Below are positions 36,712-48,945 of a stretch of 64,000 nt of DNA, piece after piece. Where the stretch lies: positions 939,838-1,003,837 of the forward strand of contig NMRB01000003.1 of the NCBI GenBank assembly GCA_002633025.1. The letters run 5' to 3'. How positions within the stretch are numbered: the stretch's first letter is position 1; every line of letters starts with the position of its first letter. A program made the position numbers and the translations under genes. The notes beneath the pieces were generated by a model. The model saw only the letters and a program-made list of their open reading frames with translations. It made no database searches and was not told where the DNA came from. This stretch comes from Notospermus geniculatus. Taxonomy: Eukaryota > Nemertea > Pilidiophora > Heteronemertea > Lineidae.

Positions 36712-39700
36712 TTGGGGTTGGTTGTTGCATTTGAGGCAAGGTATGAGGCCACATTGCACTTATCTTTCTTGGATACCCGCAAGTTCTTTTGACATTGGTT
36801 AAGGATGCTGCAGACTCAAATTCCTCAAGAGTAAATCAGACCTGCCAGTTTTCATCATTTATGAACTTCGCCGTTCGGGATTCGTGTCTTGGTTTCCAAA
36901 CACGGTTTCTACCGCAGAACCTTTTAACGCTCACATGCAGTATGAACATGATCGTCTAAAAAACTTATGATTACAACATACAGCTAATCCCTCCATGACC
37001 ACATTTCCTCATCTGGGGGCAAAAAATATCGTCTGCCTCATCATATCCTTAGATTATAGCGCCATGCATGTGTAGCAGCTTGAGTAATTGCTTCCGCTTC
37101 CCTCTGCCGTTACTTCTAAGCCACCGAGAATTCTCATTCTTTCAACAAGTTGATTAGCTAGCCAATCATGGCAACACAACAGGTGAATATGAAATCGTCT
37201 CGGTGTCCGCAACAATACCCTGACAATGCTGCAGCCATCAGATGAGGAGGACGCATGTTGTCGTGTGACAGCGCCTTCTGTTATTACATGTAGTTCGCTG
37301 TTGATGAACATATGATGTGTGTTGATACCTCGGGGTGGCAGTTCTGACAGTTAAGTGCTCGGGTGTACAAATGTAACAATGTTCTGAATGTACGAAAAAG
37401 GGATAAACGGAGGGATCAACGCAGCAAGAATGAAGCAACATTCTGAATGAAGGTCAGGAAGACTTAGACTTAGAGGTATGCAACAAGCAATTTGTTCTGT
37501 TGCTATGACATTTGGGGAAGCACAATCACACCTCAACTGTCATACTTTTTCTGCACAGCAAAATGGTAAAACCTTGTGAGGAATATTATCTCTCAGTGCA
37601 TGAGAAAGAGATTGCCAATAAGTTAATCATCAGTGCAGCTGGCTACCAGAAATTGCATCTAAATATATATTAAATGGTTTATTGCTCATCGCTAAAATGA
37701 TGTTGGAAAGTGATATGTTTGTAAAATATCGCTCATATTCTTGAGTGATATACCAAAATCACCTGGAGACACTTGCAGGCATCTGGCAGTGGGGTTCTTC
37801 GCCAGATATTTCTGTTTGTTTTCGCACAAGCTCTTGAGCAAAAGACATTCATTTTCAACAGATGGTGCAAAACACTTGCTGTATTTAGGCAGAAACAATC
37901 GTATCATATGTTTAATGCCTTCACAGTGAGAGAAGTACAATTGTAAATTTTGTTTTTTTACAGAAAACCCAAGGACTTCAATTGGATCTACAACTTCGGA
38001 GAATTCAAAACCTTGACTCCCATTCCATCTCACCAGGAAAAATAGCAGCCCCTGACAACAACACAGATTATGAAGAGGCCTGCTTGCTTCAGTTATTCCT
38101 TCCTTCTCCCATCTAGTTACAGTCACCATTTATCAAGCCAGAGAGATTTCTGTTTCTTCAAGTTCTCCATCAAAGAACACCTTGATTCACCACCAAATGT
38201 CAAATTGGTCTCGCCTGAACGCGAGCTGAGTTTCTTATGTCAACAATGGTGTACAGGAATGTAAGAACTCTGCCTAAGAATCTGACTTCCTTATCTCTCG
38301 ATCAAGATTCTTGTCAGAAAGGAATTGCTCATGATACCTCCCAAAGGAGAGAGTCACTAAAGAGACAGAACTGGTCATCCAAGACATGCAAGAAACATGA
38401 GACAAGGTAGGAAAGAAGCAAACTTGTGAATCAGGTTCGGACAAACGAAAAGGAGTTCTAAATGCATATTGACAGGATGTATTCTTCTGAGTGAGCGCGT
38501 TTTCTTGGACTTGCACCCAAGTGATTTGGCCCGATGAATCACATCGTTCTTGTTATGCATGTCACATAATACTTGTTAGCGCCAATTCGACTGTTCAGCG
38601 AATGTTGGTGTCGCTTCTCATGTGCGACAATCAGATTGAGATTGGCCAATCAGCAATGCAGATAGGAAGAAGGCCCTTCTTGAGGAGATGGATCTCTGTA
38701 CAAATTGCATTGAAATTCTGATGAAGCAAGCAGTGGTTTCCTGTGCAGTCCAGACTATTTCCGAAAGGTACAACACAATTTCAGTGCAAGACTTGTACAG
38801 TTTCTACACAAGACGTTCCACTCCTTCAGCCAACTCAAGATGAAATGTATCAAACACCAGTTGCATTCAAGAGCCCTAGGCACCAGTTACAAGGATTCTG
38901 TTGACAAAGGAAGAAGCCATTTCAACTGGTCTTTGAACCTGACTTGCTAAATTAGAAGCTTCATTTTTCTTCTGGTGTCTCTTTCGGGAGCTGATTAGGA
39001 GCTTCAATGAGAACACTTGATACACTGAATGCATGAAACCTCGGCAAAGGCGTGCGACTTCACTAATCAATCTTAAAAATCATTGGATGATCACTTGACA
39101 GCATGACATCGAGACGACAAGAAAAGCATGTGGGCTGCAGATGACAATCACAAGAGTTTTTCTTAAGAATCATTACAGTTCAAAGCAGGCGATACCAATG
39201 TATGAAGCACTGATGAAGTCTTTGATGCTTATATTGTATCATTGTTTGACATTTGTTCTTTCACCTCTTCAAGCATATGAATCTATTGTTTCAATGTGTT
39301 GACCTTTAGGTGATGCACTTGTAGGTCTAGCCTGAGAAGGGGTGGAAGATACCATGCCCAAAGCACGGAAATAAAGCTCCCCTTCTTTTTCAGTGTCATG
39401 AGGACATGCACGTTTAATCAAATATTCTGCTTGTTTGTTTCAGAGTAGGTGTGGGCAACCCCAGTTTGGATTTGCTGTAGGGACGTGACAGTTCGCATGA
39501 TCCCCCCAAGATATCGGGAAAATTGTTGGTGGGAGAAAACTTCAACAATTGAAATCAACAATGACCAGGAGCAAATTAGTGTAGGTGGAAGAAACAACGC
39601 AGGGGCACTTTTGACAGTATAATGATGCAATCAAAAATTGAAAAGGTCTCGTTATATACAAAGTGTTCTCTTCTTTTCACTCTCTGCCATTAAAAAAACA

Positions 39701-40881
39701 CACAGACAAGTCTTATCTTTTTCCTAAACTACTACTTAGTGATACTCTCATCCAGCAGCTGAGAAAAAGCCACCAACAGATCAACAGGTTTCCTCTAATC
39801 AGCTACAAAGTAACGAGTAATCTGCTATCTTCCCTGGTGTACCGAGTGCACAGAAACACTCGCAGAATATTTCCTGAAGCTCAAATAGTCCGCCAATCTA
39901 TTCAATTATGCAAATAGAGAGATAGTTAATCAAGAATACGATGGAGCGGGTTCGCCAGGAAGGAGTGCGTTTGATCTCCTCATACTGGAGTATATACGGC
40001 AAAAAACCCAAACACTTAACCAATTTCAATTAAGGAGCACAGAGGACGTCTGCTCTACTTTGACGGGTTATATGAGGTGTAATGTGTCACGGGGACAGGG
40101 ACGAGAGAAAGGGACACCAAGGCCGGTGGCTATTTAACCCTCATGAGAAAGAGGAGAGGGTCCTTTGGGATCAGAATGGAGGCTGGTTATCAGCGGATCA
40201 GTTACGTTTGGTCAGATGAGAGTTTGATAGAGAGAGTGTACTGTGGGTTCTGATACAGTGAAAGAGGAAGGGCTGACATATGGCTGAAGTTGGCACTGCA
40301 GTGCAAGGCACAAACGTAAGGCTGGAATTATGAAGCCTCCTGCAGGAAACCTGTATTGCTGACCTCCAACTGTGCGGACAATTTGCGTACAAAATATCCA
40401 CTCTAACCTCATGCAACACAAGACACCTTTTTTACTGGTCTAATCTGACCCAAGTGACGACAACAGAATGGAGGCCTCTGTATCAAGCCACTTTCAGTCA
40501 TGTTCACAAAATGCAGAAAGATTCACTGACACTCAAAGCCCATGATGAATTTTGGAAGTCTCCATTCAGCTCCTGACAAGCAATTTCAGAAGCCTCGAAT
40601 GAAATCTACAGGGAAGCCAGTTCATGATGATAGCCGAGGTGAATGACCTGCAGATATTACAGGTCTCTGCCTCGGGGAGAGAAGCTGAAATGAGCTGGTG
40701 AATCCAGCAAGGGGAAGCTGTCACTATCAGATCATGTCGGGTTTTCAAACATGTCCCCTGGTTTCGGCAAAACTGCTGTGGCAGGAGAAATGTGACGATA
40801 ACTGGACTACAACCTTCCATTCTAACTGGAAGAAATGAAGTTATGGATCATCATAGAAAAAATACAAGAACAGTTCCCTAC

Positions 40882-41044
40882 CTTTCCAACAGGTGGCTGT
40901 GATCGCAGCCCTCGTAATAATCCAGGAGGGACGGGTGGTGGGGCATGGCGTAAAATCTCATAAAACTTGGTCGGAAATGGAGGTGGCTCGGGTTCAGGTG
41001 GTTGATGACGCTTCTTCTTTTTAGAAGCTAGTTTCTGAGCGGCC
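40882..41044 (-). CDS. KIF26: KIF26-like kinesin, coding exon 2 (basic/proline linker before motor)
   Basis: One base plus 54 codons: AAQKLASKKKKRHQ, then a Pro/Glu-rich run, FYEILRHAPPPVPPGLLRGL and PPVGK. Vertebrate KIF26A/B have a matching segment just before the motor, as remembered: RAAQKL, a lysine-rich run, a Phe-containing stretch, then PPPAPPCLLRA and GLGK. The acceptor is CTTATCTTTCCAG (AG at 41046-41045) and the donor is GAAAG|GTAGGG (GT at 40881-40880). It ends in phase 0, joining directly to VKVMLRI at 13321. The KKKKR cluster could act as a basic interaction or nuclear-targeting patch, which is inference only. The 27.6-kb intron that follows is large but its two ends are in phase. 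Confidence 0.9.
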
Positions 41045-41759
41045 CTGGAAAGATAAGAGAAAGATATGTTTACAAAAGGTTCATCTTCTATAAAGTTAAC
41101 ACCCCAGCCTCTTCATCATCATCATCATCCTTTTCCCTCCTCGTCTACCCAAAGAACACCATTTCCAACCGAAAGCCTCAAGATATCCTGCCACTGAAAT
41201 ATATATACCTTTGAACTTAATTGAAAGAGTATCTAAGAAGATTATATATTTGCCGCATTTGAGCTGTGGTTTTATTGCTGTTGGACACAGTACACCATGG
41301 AATGGATACATGGTCTTGATAGTTTTGGGAGGTAATTACACCAAGGAAGGAAGCATGACATGGTGTGTGATGAGCCAGTGTTGTCTCCGTGCTCGATATG
41401 AAATTGGCAAGTCGGTATGCCCAAACTTGGCGACCACTGGACCAAAGATTGGTGACCATATTAGCAGTGTTAGATGCCGTCCATTACACATGGTGCCACC
41501 ATGTACCATGACATCCTGCCCAGATGACCGAAGAGTGGCAATATACAGCATCCTCAAAACTTCACGTCCAATTTCCAAAGCAGACAAGAGTCTCACTGCT
41601 TTGCCAACTGCATCTACCTCACATTCAGATCCACAAATCTCACTTCGTTGTCGGATACCGTGACCTGTTGCAAGATGAAGCGTTAGAATCAATTCACAGC
41701 TCAGACAGATGATAGCTCTGATTTGATGAATGATTAGAATATTACCTGCGGCTTACTTA

Positions 41760-41787
41760 ATATTTCATTCCAATTAGAATGAAATAT
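41760..41787. repeat. Perfect 11-bp-arm palindrome around CAATTA
   Basis: ATATTTCATTC and GAATGAAATAT are exact reverse complements separated by CAATTA, a homeodomain-type core. It could be a paired binding site or chance AT-rich symmetry. Confidence 0.6.
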
Positions 41788-44700
41788 AATACATCTCAAG
41801 CAGGCATCCAACGGAAGACTTCACGCATGCAACATGTCGTTTATTTACATCAAAACAGCAACGTCCTCGTCCCTGTTCAGCAGTCGTTAATCATGGGGAA
41901 GTGAGACGTAAAAAATTCGGCCAATCAATCATTTTCAATAAATGCTGATTGATTAACAATTATATTGATAATCCATTAGCAGCACAGCGTTTTTGTTTGA
42001 ATCTTAATGCTGATGATTTGAATTCTGATGTGTCAACATTGAGTCAACTTGACCTCACAAAGGTCACAGATGCTGTGCAGTGGAGCCTACAATTGTCACC
42101 ATCATAACAGCAATATGGTTTACAAACTACAGATTCAAGGAGCATATCTGAGTTCGTCCAGTTGGAGAAGAGAGATAACAAACATGAGCTGCTAATTCAC
42201 TTATATCGATGCCTCAGCAATGGGAAGAATTGATACAAGCAAAAACACATTTCACGACCAACTCAAAAACATCTCCATTACGATGTCGTGAAATTCCTCC
42301 CATTCTACTTTTTGCAATGAACTCGACAAGCAACAGGCTGCTGATAGAAACCATTTAAAAATTCCATCACGTGTGACACACAAACGTCATTGAGCATCGA
42401 ACTGTGCAATTTGTATCCAAGAAAATTACATCTACTCTTCTGTGAATGGAATTACAAGAGAGTTTCGCAACAATTTTCAACAGTCATTACAGAGTTATTG
42501 AGAATGTTGGAGGGGTTATTAGGCAGGGTATTGTCCTAAATGCAGCATCTCAGCATGATGAAGGAGATACCCTATTAGTTAAAGGAATTCAAGTTGAAAT
42601 TTAAGGTTTTGTTTCTTTTGGTTTTATTGTTGAACGATGTCGATTGGACCAAAAGGGGTTGATTTAGATGGGTTTCCTAGCAACTGGGAAAGGGGTAAAA
42701 CTGATTTTCACTGACGTGTTCTCATAGGGGGCCACTGATTGGCTCGCCATGTCGAAAGGATGCAGCAAAGGGATCTATATAGGTTGTAAAAGGGAGCACA
42801 TATTGCGAAGAATGTTTCTATTAGAATGCTCACACTCCCCATGCATGTTCCCAGCTGCCCCAGCCGTGTACTAATCTAGAGAGAAAAAGACTGATTTCCA
42901 TAATCAATCAAATTTAGAGCAACTCATTCCGTTGGCAGAGGAATTCGTAACTGGAGAGAACACAAAGTCAATTCGTATTTGATGCGCAACAATTGAGAAT
43001 AGGCAACAGAAATTGCAGCCCTAACAACATTACGGCATGCTGGAATCTCATGTGCTAGGGGCAACTGGCTCATTATCCCATCAGGTCTATCAGTGCCAAT
43101 ACACACGTCGTCAACGGTAGCCCACTTAATTCACCGAGGGACGTCGAATGCCTTCGCCGAGAAACCCTGACTGGCTAGAAACGCTGATGTCATTTGTGAA
43201 CATCAGTCAGAGTCACGACGATGAATCCATCACACCAGGAGTGCATGTTCACGCTGAATGCATAACACGTTCGTAAGCCCCGCTTGAATACACCCATACT
43301 TGTCTAAAATGGTATCACATTCCCAACATGATATTGACGATTTACGCACTATGAGATTTCGATAGAAGGATTCATTTCTTTGAGTCTCCGGCATCCTAAA
43401 GCCTTTGCTTATTCTTGCAGAATAATACAGCCGAGGCGACAGATATCATCCCATTGAGACGAAATTCGGTTGGTATAGTTTACAAATCGGGAAAAATCTT
43501 TCACTGATATATCATGATTTTCCCAAAGAGAAGCAACAGTGAGAAAGAATTTACAAACAGATATATGACATCATCATCTTCCGCTTCGTGTCCTCCGGTA
43601 CGTCTTCCTATCAACGATATCTTATGTCAGAGAAAAGAGAGACTAAGACATTTCACGATGAAGCTGTTACTAAAGAAATGTTGTCAGAACACTTAGGAGA
43701 TGGAAAGAAAGAGTGGTGGTAAAAAACTGATCCAAGGAAACGAGTATGTATGAAACTGATATCATTGTTACTGGGTATCTACAGAGGTCCAGCAACAAGT
43801 TGTTTTTCGTTTCCTGATACATAGACCTAGAGAAGTCCATAAAGGACCATGAGCTGCTTTCATGTGATGTCTGAGAGCAACAGAAGGTGATGTGCAGATG
43901 ATTATGGGCTATGAGGGTGGTGGCGTGGTAGTTCAACATCGTCGACTAGCACCTCTGTGGTAGTGGGTTTGACTGGCCGTCTACCATGCTGACATCGCCA
44001 ACAAAGTGTGCCACATGTCAATCTTGTCATGGCAGAAGTCACACACACTACACTTATGCTGACGATGCCACACAGGACAAGGATGTAATCTGACGTCAGT
44101 TTGACCGTCAAGATGGGCAGATTTTTCTGTGATGACGTCATCTGCACTAGCTCTAGTCAAGAAGACCATTATCCTCACTTGGCTGACAATTCAATCATTT
44201 CAAACATGGTCTATTTGCAAGTTATCCGTCTTGAACAGAAATGATCGCTCGCGGAAACTGATACAATACATGGATGGTGGAAATTGATACAAATCCAGCG
44301 GCTATCACCCACCACCAGCTATTGATGATATCCGTTCACACTAACCTCGCATGTAAGACTTAGCAGCAAACAGAAGTATACCAATCAATACGTGGGCATC
44401 GATTCCATGGAAGAAGGTGCGAAAGGAAGAAAATCACAATCGTCACCACCAATCAGTTTGATTAAAAGTGCGCAGGGATCTAAATATAGCAACAGATGTA
44501 ACAAACAATTGAATCCAGCTTGTGATGTACACCAGGATAACTTGCATTAAGAACACACCACATTTGCCGTAGTCAAAGTACAGTTCCTTAGGTCTAGATA
44601 AGGTGACGCCATTCAGGGGTATAAGATCCTTACGTTGAGCTGATTATATTCAACTTCATGATAAGCGCGGTGACAAAAAAAGTAATTTTGTAAATACATC

Positions 44701-45044
44701 TGGCTTTTTTCCTCTCGCGTTATTAATCATAAGAGTGACTGGCAATAATCAGAAGGTATCGATCGCGAGGATTTAGACTGGTACATATTGATCTCTAATT
44801 GATTGGAATATAATGCCATTGAGTTGATGCAGAAAGTGACACCTTTGATTCTTGGCATCACAAGTTTGGCGATGAATTGGCTGAGAACAGGCATTCTGGA
44901 TCGGGTTACTTTTGATGCAAGCTGCTTCAACTTTTTTCTGAATTTTCTCTATAGAAAGATCGATGCAAACCACTTTTTGACCAATCCTAGATCGCCCACA
45001 TAACTTTAATACAACAGAGATGGTGCAACAATGATGGAAAAGAG

Positions 45045-45425
45045 CATCAACCACCCAGCACTTGATTTGGGATGGGGCGTCAACGATCCAGCAGTTGATT
45101 TGGGTTGGAATGTCAACCGTAGCAGTTGACATTTAGGATGGAGTGTCAACCGTCCAGCAGTTGATTTGGGACAGAGCCTCAACCATCCAGCAGTTGATTT
45201 TGGATGGAGTGTCAACCATCCAGCACTGTTGCAACAGAGTGTCAACTATCCAGCAGTTGATTTGGTTGGAACATCAACCAGCCAGTTGTTGATTTGGGAT
45301 TGAGTGTCAACCGTCCAGCAGTTATTTGGGTGGAGCATCAACCATCCCGCAGTTGAATTGGTTGGAACATCAACCATCCAGCAGTTGATTTGGGATGGAG
45401 TGTCAACCATCAGCAGTTGATTTGG
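45045..45425. repeat. 33-bp tandem satellite, about 11 units
   Basis: Head-to-tail units of about 33 bp, typically CATCCAGCAGTTGATTTGGG followed by ATGGAGTGTCAAC, with variants and small indels. Each unit contains TCAAC and GTTGA as a short inverted pair. Because 33 is a multiple of three, a frame on the minus strand stays open and reads as an 11-residue repeat (HPKSTAGWLTL-like). This is a by-product of the repeat, not a gene. Confidence 0.9.
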
Positions 45426-47893
45426 AACCATGGAGATGTCAAGTGAATGTGGTTTCACCCGCAACTACTCCAGAAGTGAAAACACGGACAAATGCATTAT
45501 CCCAGCAGTTGTGGAAAAGTTCTGAGCGTTGAGCCAGAAGAATGGAGATAATTCTCATCAAATTCTTGTTGGAGGATTCTTTGCCAGGAGTACCAAAATT
45601 ACATTTGGCTGGTCACATGACCTCTGAAGATAGTCTCCATACCAACATCACTTGGTAGCTAGGGCATGCTACCTCAAATTCAAAAGGGCAAGACCCTGCT
45701 TTACCAAGGCTGACGTTCTATCCTTCCATTCGGGTACCTTTTAAAGCCTTGAAAATCCACAAAGAAAGCGAGTTGTTTGTGGAGTTAACAGAAAATAACA
45801 GACGACCTTCACCAGAGAAAATCCTTAATCTCATTCTCAAAAAGATTTCAAGAAACATTGGCAGGAAACCTCCACTACATGACAGCTCAGGTTGAATATC
45901 AAATGGTTTATCTTCTTACACTTCATAACCACAAATAGAACATCCACGGCATTCTTTCCACTTTGAAATGTTTTTGTTTGATTTTATCGAACTTGGTCCG
46001 CACCCATAAATCACCCACCCACATAACTTCATTTCATATCACATGCAAAAGTACATGCATTTTTTAATACTAGCACATTTCATTCATAGTGTTGGGGAAG
46101 AAAAAATTCAACGACCTTCTAAAAACACTGAGCCACTCGCTGATGTACTGTATGTTATTGAACGAACTCCTGTAGTTCATTGCCACATGCAGTATTGATC
46201 ATCAAGTGATTACTGAGTGAGCTGTGTCCCGTACAGCCGGAAAAAAAACGATGTGTCTTTTTCATTCAGTTACCATTGTTGCCGTGGGTGGAAGATGACT
46301 TTTTCTTCCGACCTTGAGAGGTTCTGAGGAAGGTGTGAACCATAAATAGCAGGATGGTGCTCCCTGTGAGGTGTGCATTGCTTGAAGGCACCTGAAAATC
46401 AATGCCCTTGCAAAATCAATCATCAAAATATCACTGTTACACTCAGTCATCTGATTGTGATGTTAACTCATAATATTACAGCTCCTTCAATTCATAATTG
46501 ATGCAATAATATGGAAGTTTTCACAGGTGTTGAGTTGTTAGAACTGAGCAAACTAACCAAACCTTGGCTGGGTTGAAACCTTGGCCATGAGTTGTGATGC
46601 TCCTTCCAACGTAACACCACCACTCCCCGTGAAAAGCGGACACCCAGGAATGTCCGACTTTGGTCAAAGGTTGGCAAGTCAGCGAGAAGGAATGCACCAT
46701 ATATCTTCTTACAATCACCAGCTTTCCTTCTGTACACCAAGAATGTCCATGTTTTCATCTGAACAGATGGCATAGCCATTGGCAGGGATGGCTAACGGGA
46801 GATATCAGGTGAGTTCTCTATTGGCTAACCATCCATGGTAAGGCTAGACACCTAATAACACCTGCAATCATAGACCAGTTGCTTTCCTTTGAACCACTAC
46901 AACAACTTTGCATCCTTCTTCTCAGCTCTGGGCATTTAACCCTTCGGGCAAGGGTTGCAACTTGTCAACAGAGTCTTCTCAACCACTCACTGAGATCACT
47001 CTCTTCAAATGGTGCTTGTAGGTAAAGGGTATCTTTGCCCAACTTCTGATTCACATAAGTGCCCAGTTCAATGTGACATACCCGGAAGGCAAAAATGAAT
47101 TGCTTGACTGGCTGACTGAACTGCAAGTAACATCAACCCCTTCAGCATTCATCACCCATAAACAATTGGCAGGTCTTGCCATCCACCCATCCAATGCTTG
47201 ATTTGGCCTTTGGCATTCTTGCTTACCATTGCAGTTTGACACCAGATTGATGATAGCAGGGCCAAATATGCCCACACCACACTAACTCTGAAATCTTGTT
47301 CAGTACCACTATGGGTTAGTGGAACACAGCAATGACTTCCTGAGAATGCCCAAAGCAGATGAGTTAAGCACAAAGATTAGGTATCTTAGCCATCACTGCT
47401 TGTCCAGTTGCATCAACAACAATCATAGGAATCACTAGAAATTGCCCTCAGGGGTGTTGTCAGTATGTCCTTCATCAACCATCCCAATGATGTTTTCATT
47501 ATCAATACTCTTACCACTAGTTGACCAACTGAAGTCGAGCAAATATTTTCCCTCCAACATGAGAGCCTGGGTCTGTAATCATAAAACATGGCATTGTTTT
47601 CTCTGGCAAGAAGCTTGAAAGCTTTCGCTCCATGCTCGGCTATTACGTAGCGATGTTGATGGTGTTTGTCATGTTGGCAGTGTTTGTCAACCAATGCAGA
47701 CAAAATGGTAGTACAATCAGGCAGTGACTAGAGAGGTCTGGGGCCTCGAGTCCCCAGCAGGCAGACTTTAACCCCTTCATAGCATTTTTTTAGAAGACAT
47801 GTTGATGATAAGATGGATTAACTGATTGTCACGGAAACAAATTTGATATCAACAGACGGTAGAGTTGCCAACAATGTCACCAAAATACTGCAT

Positions 47894-48056
47894 CCCTAAT
47901 GCCCGCTGTACACAATCAAATTTTTCATCCAATTTTTTGGAAATTCCGATTCCGGGCCTATTGGGGCTTCAATGTATAAACCCGCATGTAGGCCTTTATT
48001 GAGCATATTCAGAAAATCGGATGAAAAATCTGATCGTGTACAGCGGGCATTAGGGG
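47894..48056. mobile_element. Foldback MITE-like element, about 160 bp
   Basis: The left terminus TAATGCCCGCTGTACACAAT, with CAAATTTTTCATCC following, is mirrored at the right as GGATGAAAAATCTGATCGTG then TACAGCGGGCATTA. The arms pair over about 45 bp. The flanks are CCC/GGG with TA or TAA next to the repeat, compatible with a short target duplication. No ORF. Confidence 0.8.
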
Positions 48057-48375
48057 AACCATGAGGACACTGAAGGCTTAGGGATAGTCCAGATATAGAT
48101 AGTGTCCAGAATGAAAAGACAGGCCAATAATTTAGGTATCTGAACTATTTTTTCTCTTGCTTATGAATTCTTCCACCAAAACGAGAGAAAAATCCGAGGT
48201 CCTCCAGTCATTCAGTGTCCATGATTGATCTTACTTGGTATCATCCTCTACTACACCTCTCAAAGACTTCTCCTCAGTCTGTTATTGGCATTCCATTGAT
48301 TGGTAAAAAACTAACAGCAATGACCATTCACAACGTGTCTGAGACAAGCAGGGCTTTTTCAAGAAGTAAGCGAAA

Positions 48376-48945
48376 TCAAATAATCCTTTGAAAAGAAGAA
48401 CATTGCTCAAAGTACAAATGATATTCAAGGACATCTTTTTGATTTAAAGTGCAACTCCAACAGGTACTAGAATCCAGCCTGCAGCAAATGGAACAGGGAG
48501 ACTCAGAAACCTGACCCTCAACAACCGTGCCCGACCCTGACGGATTCCCCCCCGATGAGACAGTAGACAAATACGTATTATCTCCACGTGTATATGTATT
48601 GATGGATATTTGCTGTGATGCCATTGATTTTCGCCGCGGGCGCTCGCCCCAATACCTGTGTAGTTTGGACACATTGATCCCAGGAGCTACTGACATTGGA
48701 TGGACAAAGGAAAAGGCTTCATCAGACATGTCAGAGACTGACAGGAGATGGAAGATGAGATGACCTGACATCAGGACTGGTGTCATATCAACGGGAACAA
48801 AGTAAGCAACTGGGAGAAGTAGGCCCTGTGCTTCAAGTATGAGGTATTCCCTCCAGACCATGATTTTACAGCTTAACAAGCCTGGGAGATTCTCACAGTT
48901 TGTTATAACAAGCCATGGAGATTCTACCAGTTTGCTAATTAACAC
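48376..48945 (-). other. Longest unexplained open frame (189 codons), function unknown
   Basis: An open frame inside the first KIF26 intron on the same strand. Its central part (Ser/Thr/Gly-rich, about residues 95-150) looks compositionally like a disordered protein region. Neither end has a strong splice site in a phase that would fit KIF26. I recognise no domain. It may be a chance ORF, an unrecognised alternative exon or a decayed coding fragment. Confidence 0.2.

Larger units (their letters stand above)
13322..40881 (-). other. Very large intron between KIF26 exons 2 and 3
   Basis: About 27.6 kb, phase 0, donor GTAGGG and acceptor TTATCATTTCAG. Two unmerged contig overlaps (20439-21929 and 28682-30493) inflate its apparent length by about 1.65 kb. 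It holds three copies of a hairpin element, an AT-foldback MITE, GGATCC-type elements, a 40-bp tandem array and a small local duplication. Open frames of 60-145 codons occur on both strands, but none has a recognisable domain or a convincing splice structure. Confidence 0.8.

Noticed and set aside
37692-38129. 145-codon minus-strand frame in the large KIF26 intron
   Set aside because: No recognised domain, no convincing splice sites, and no match to KIF26. Length is within chance for 64 kb searched in six frames.
45006-45464. Minus-strand repeat proteins with KSTAGWL motifs
   Set aside because: They follow from the 33-bp satellite. The frame is broken between blocks and there is no start, splice or domain evidence.
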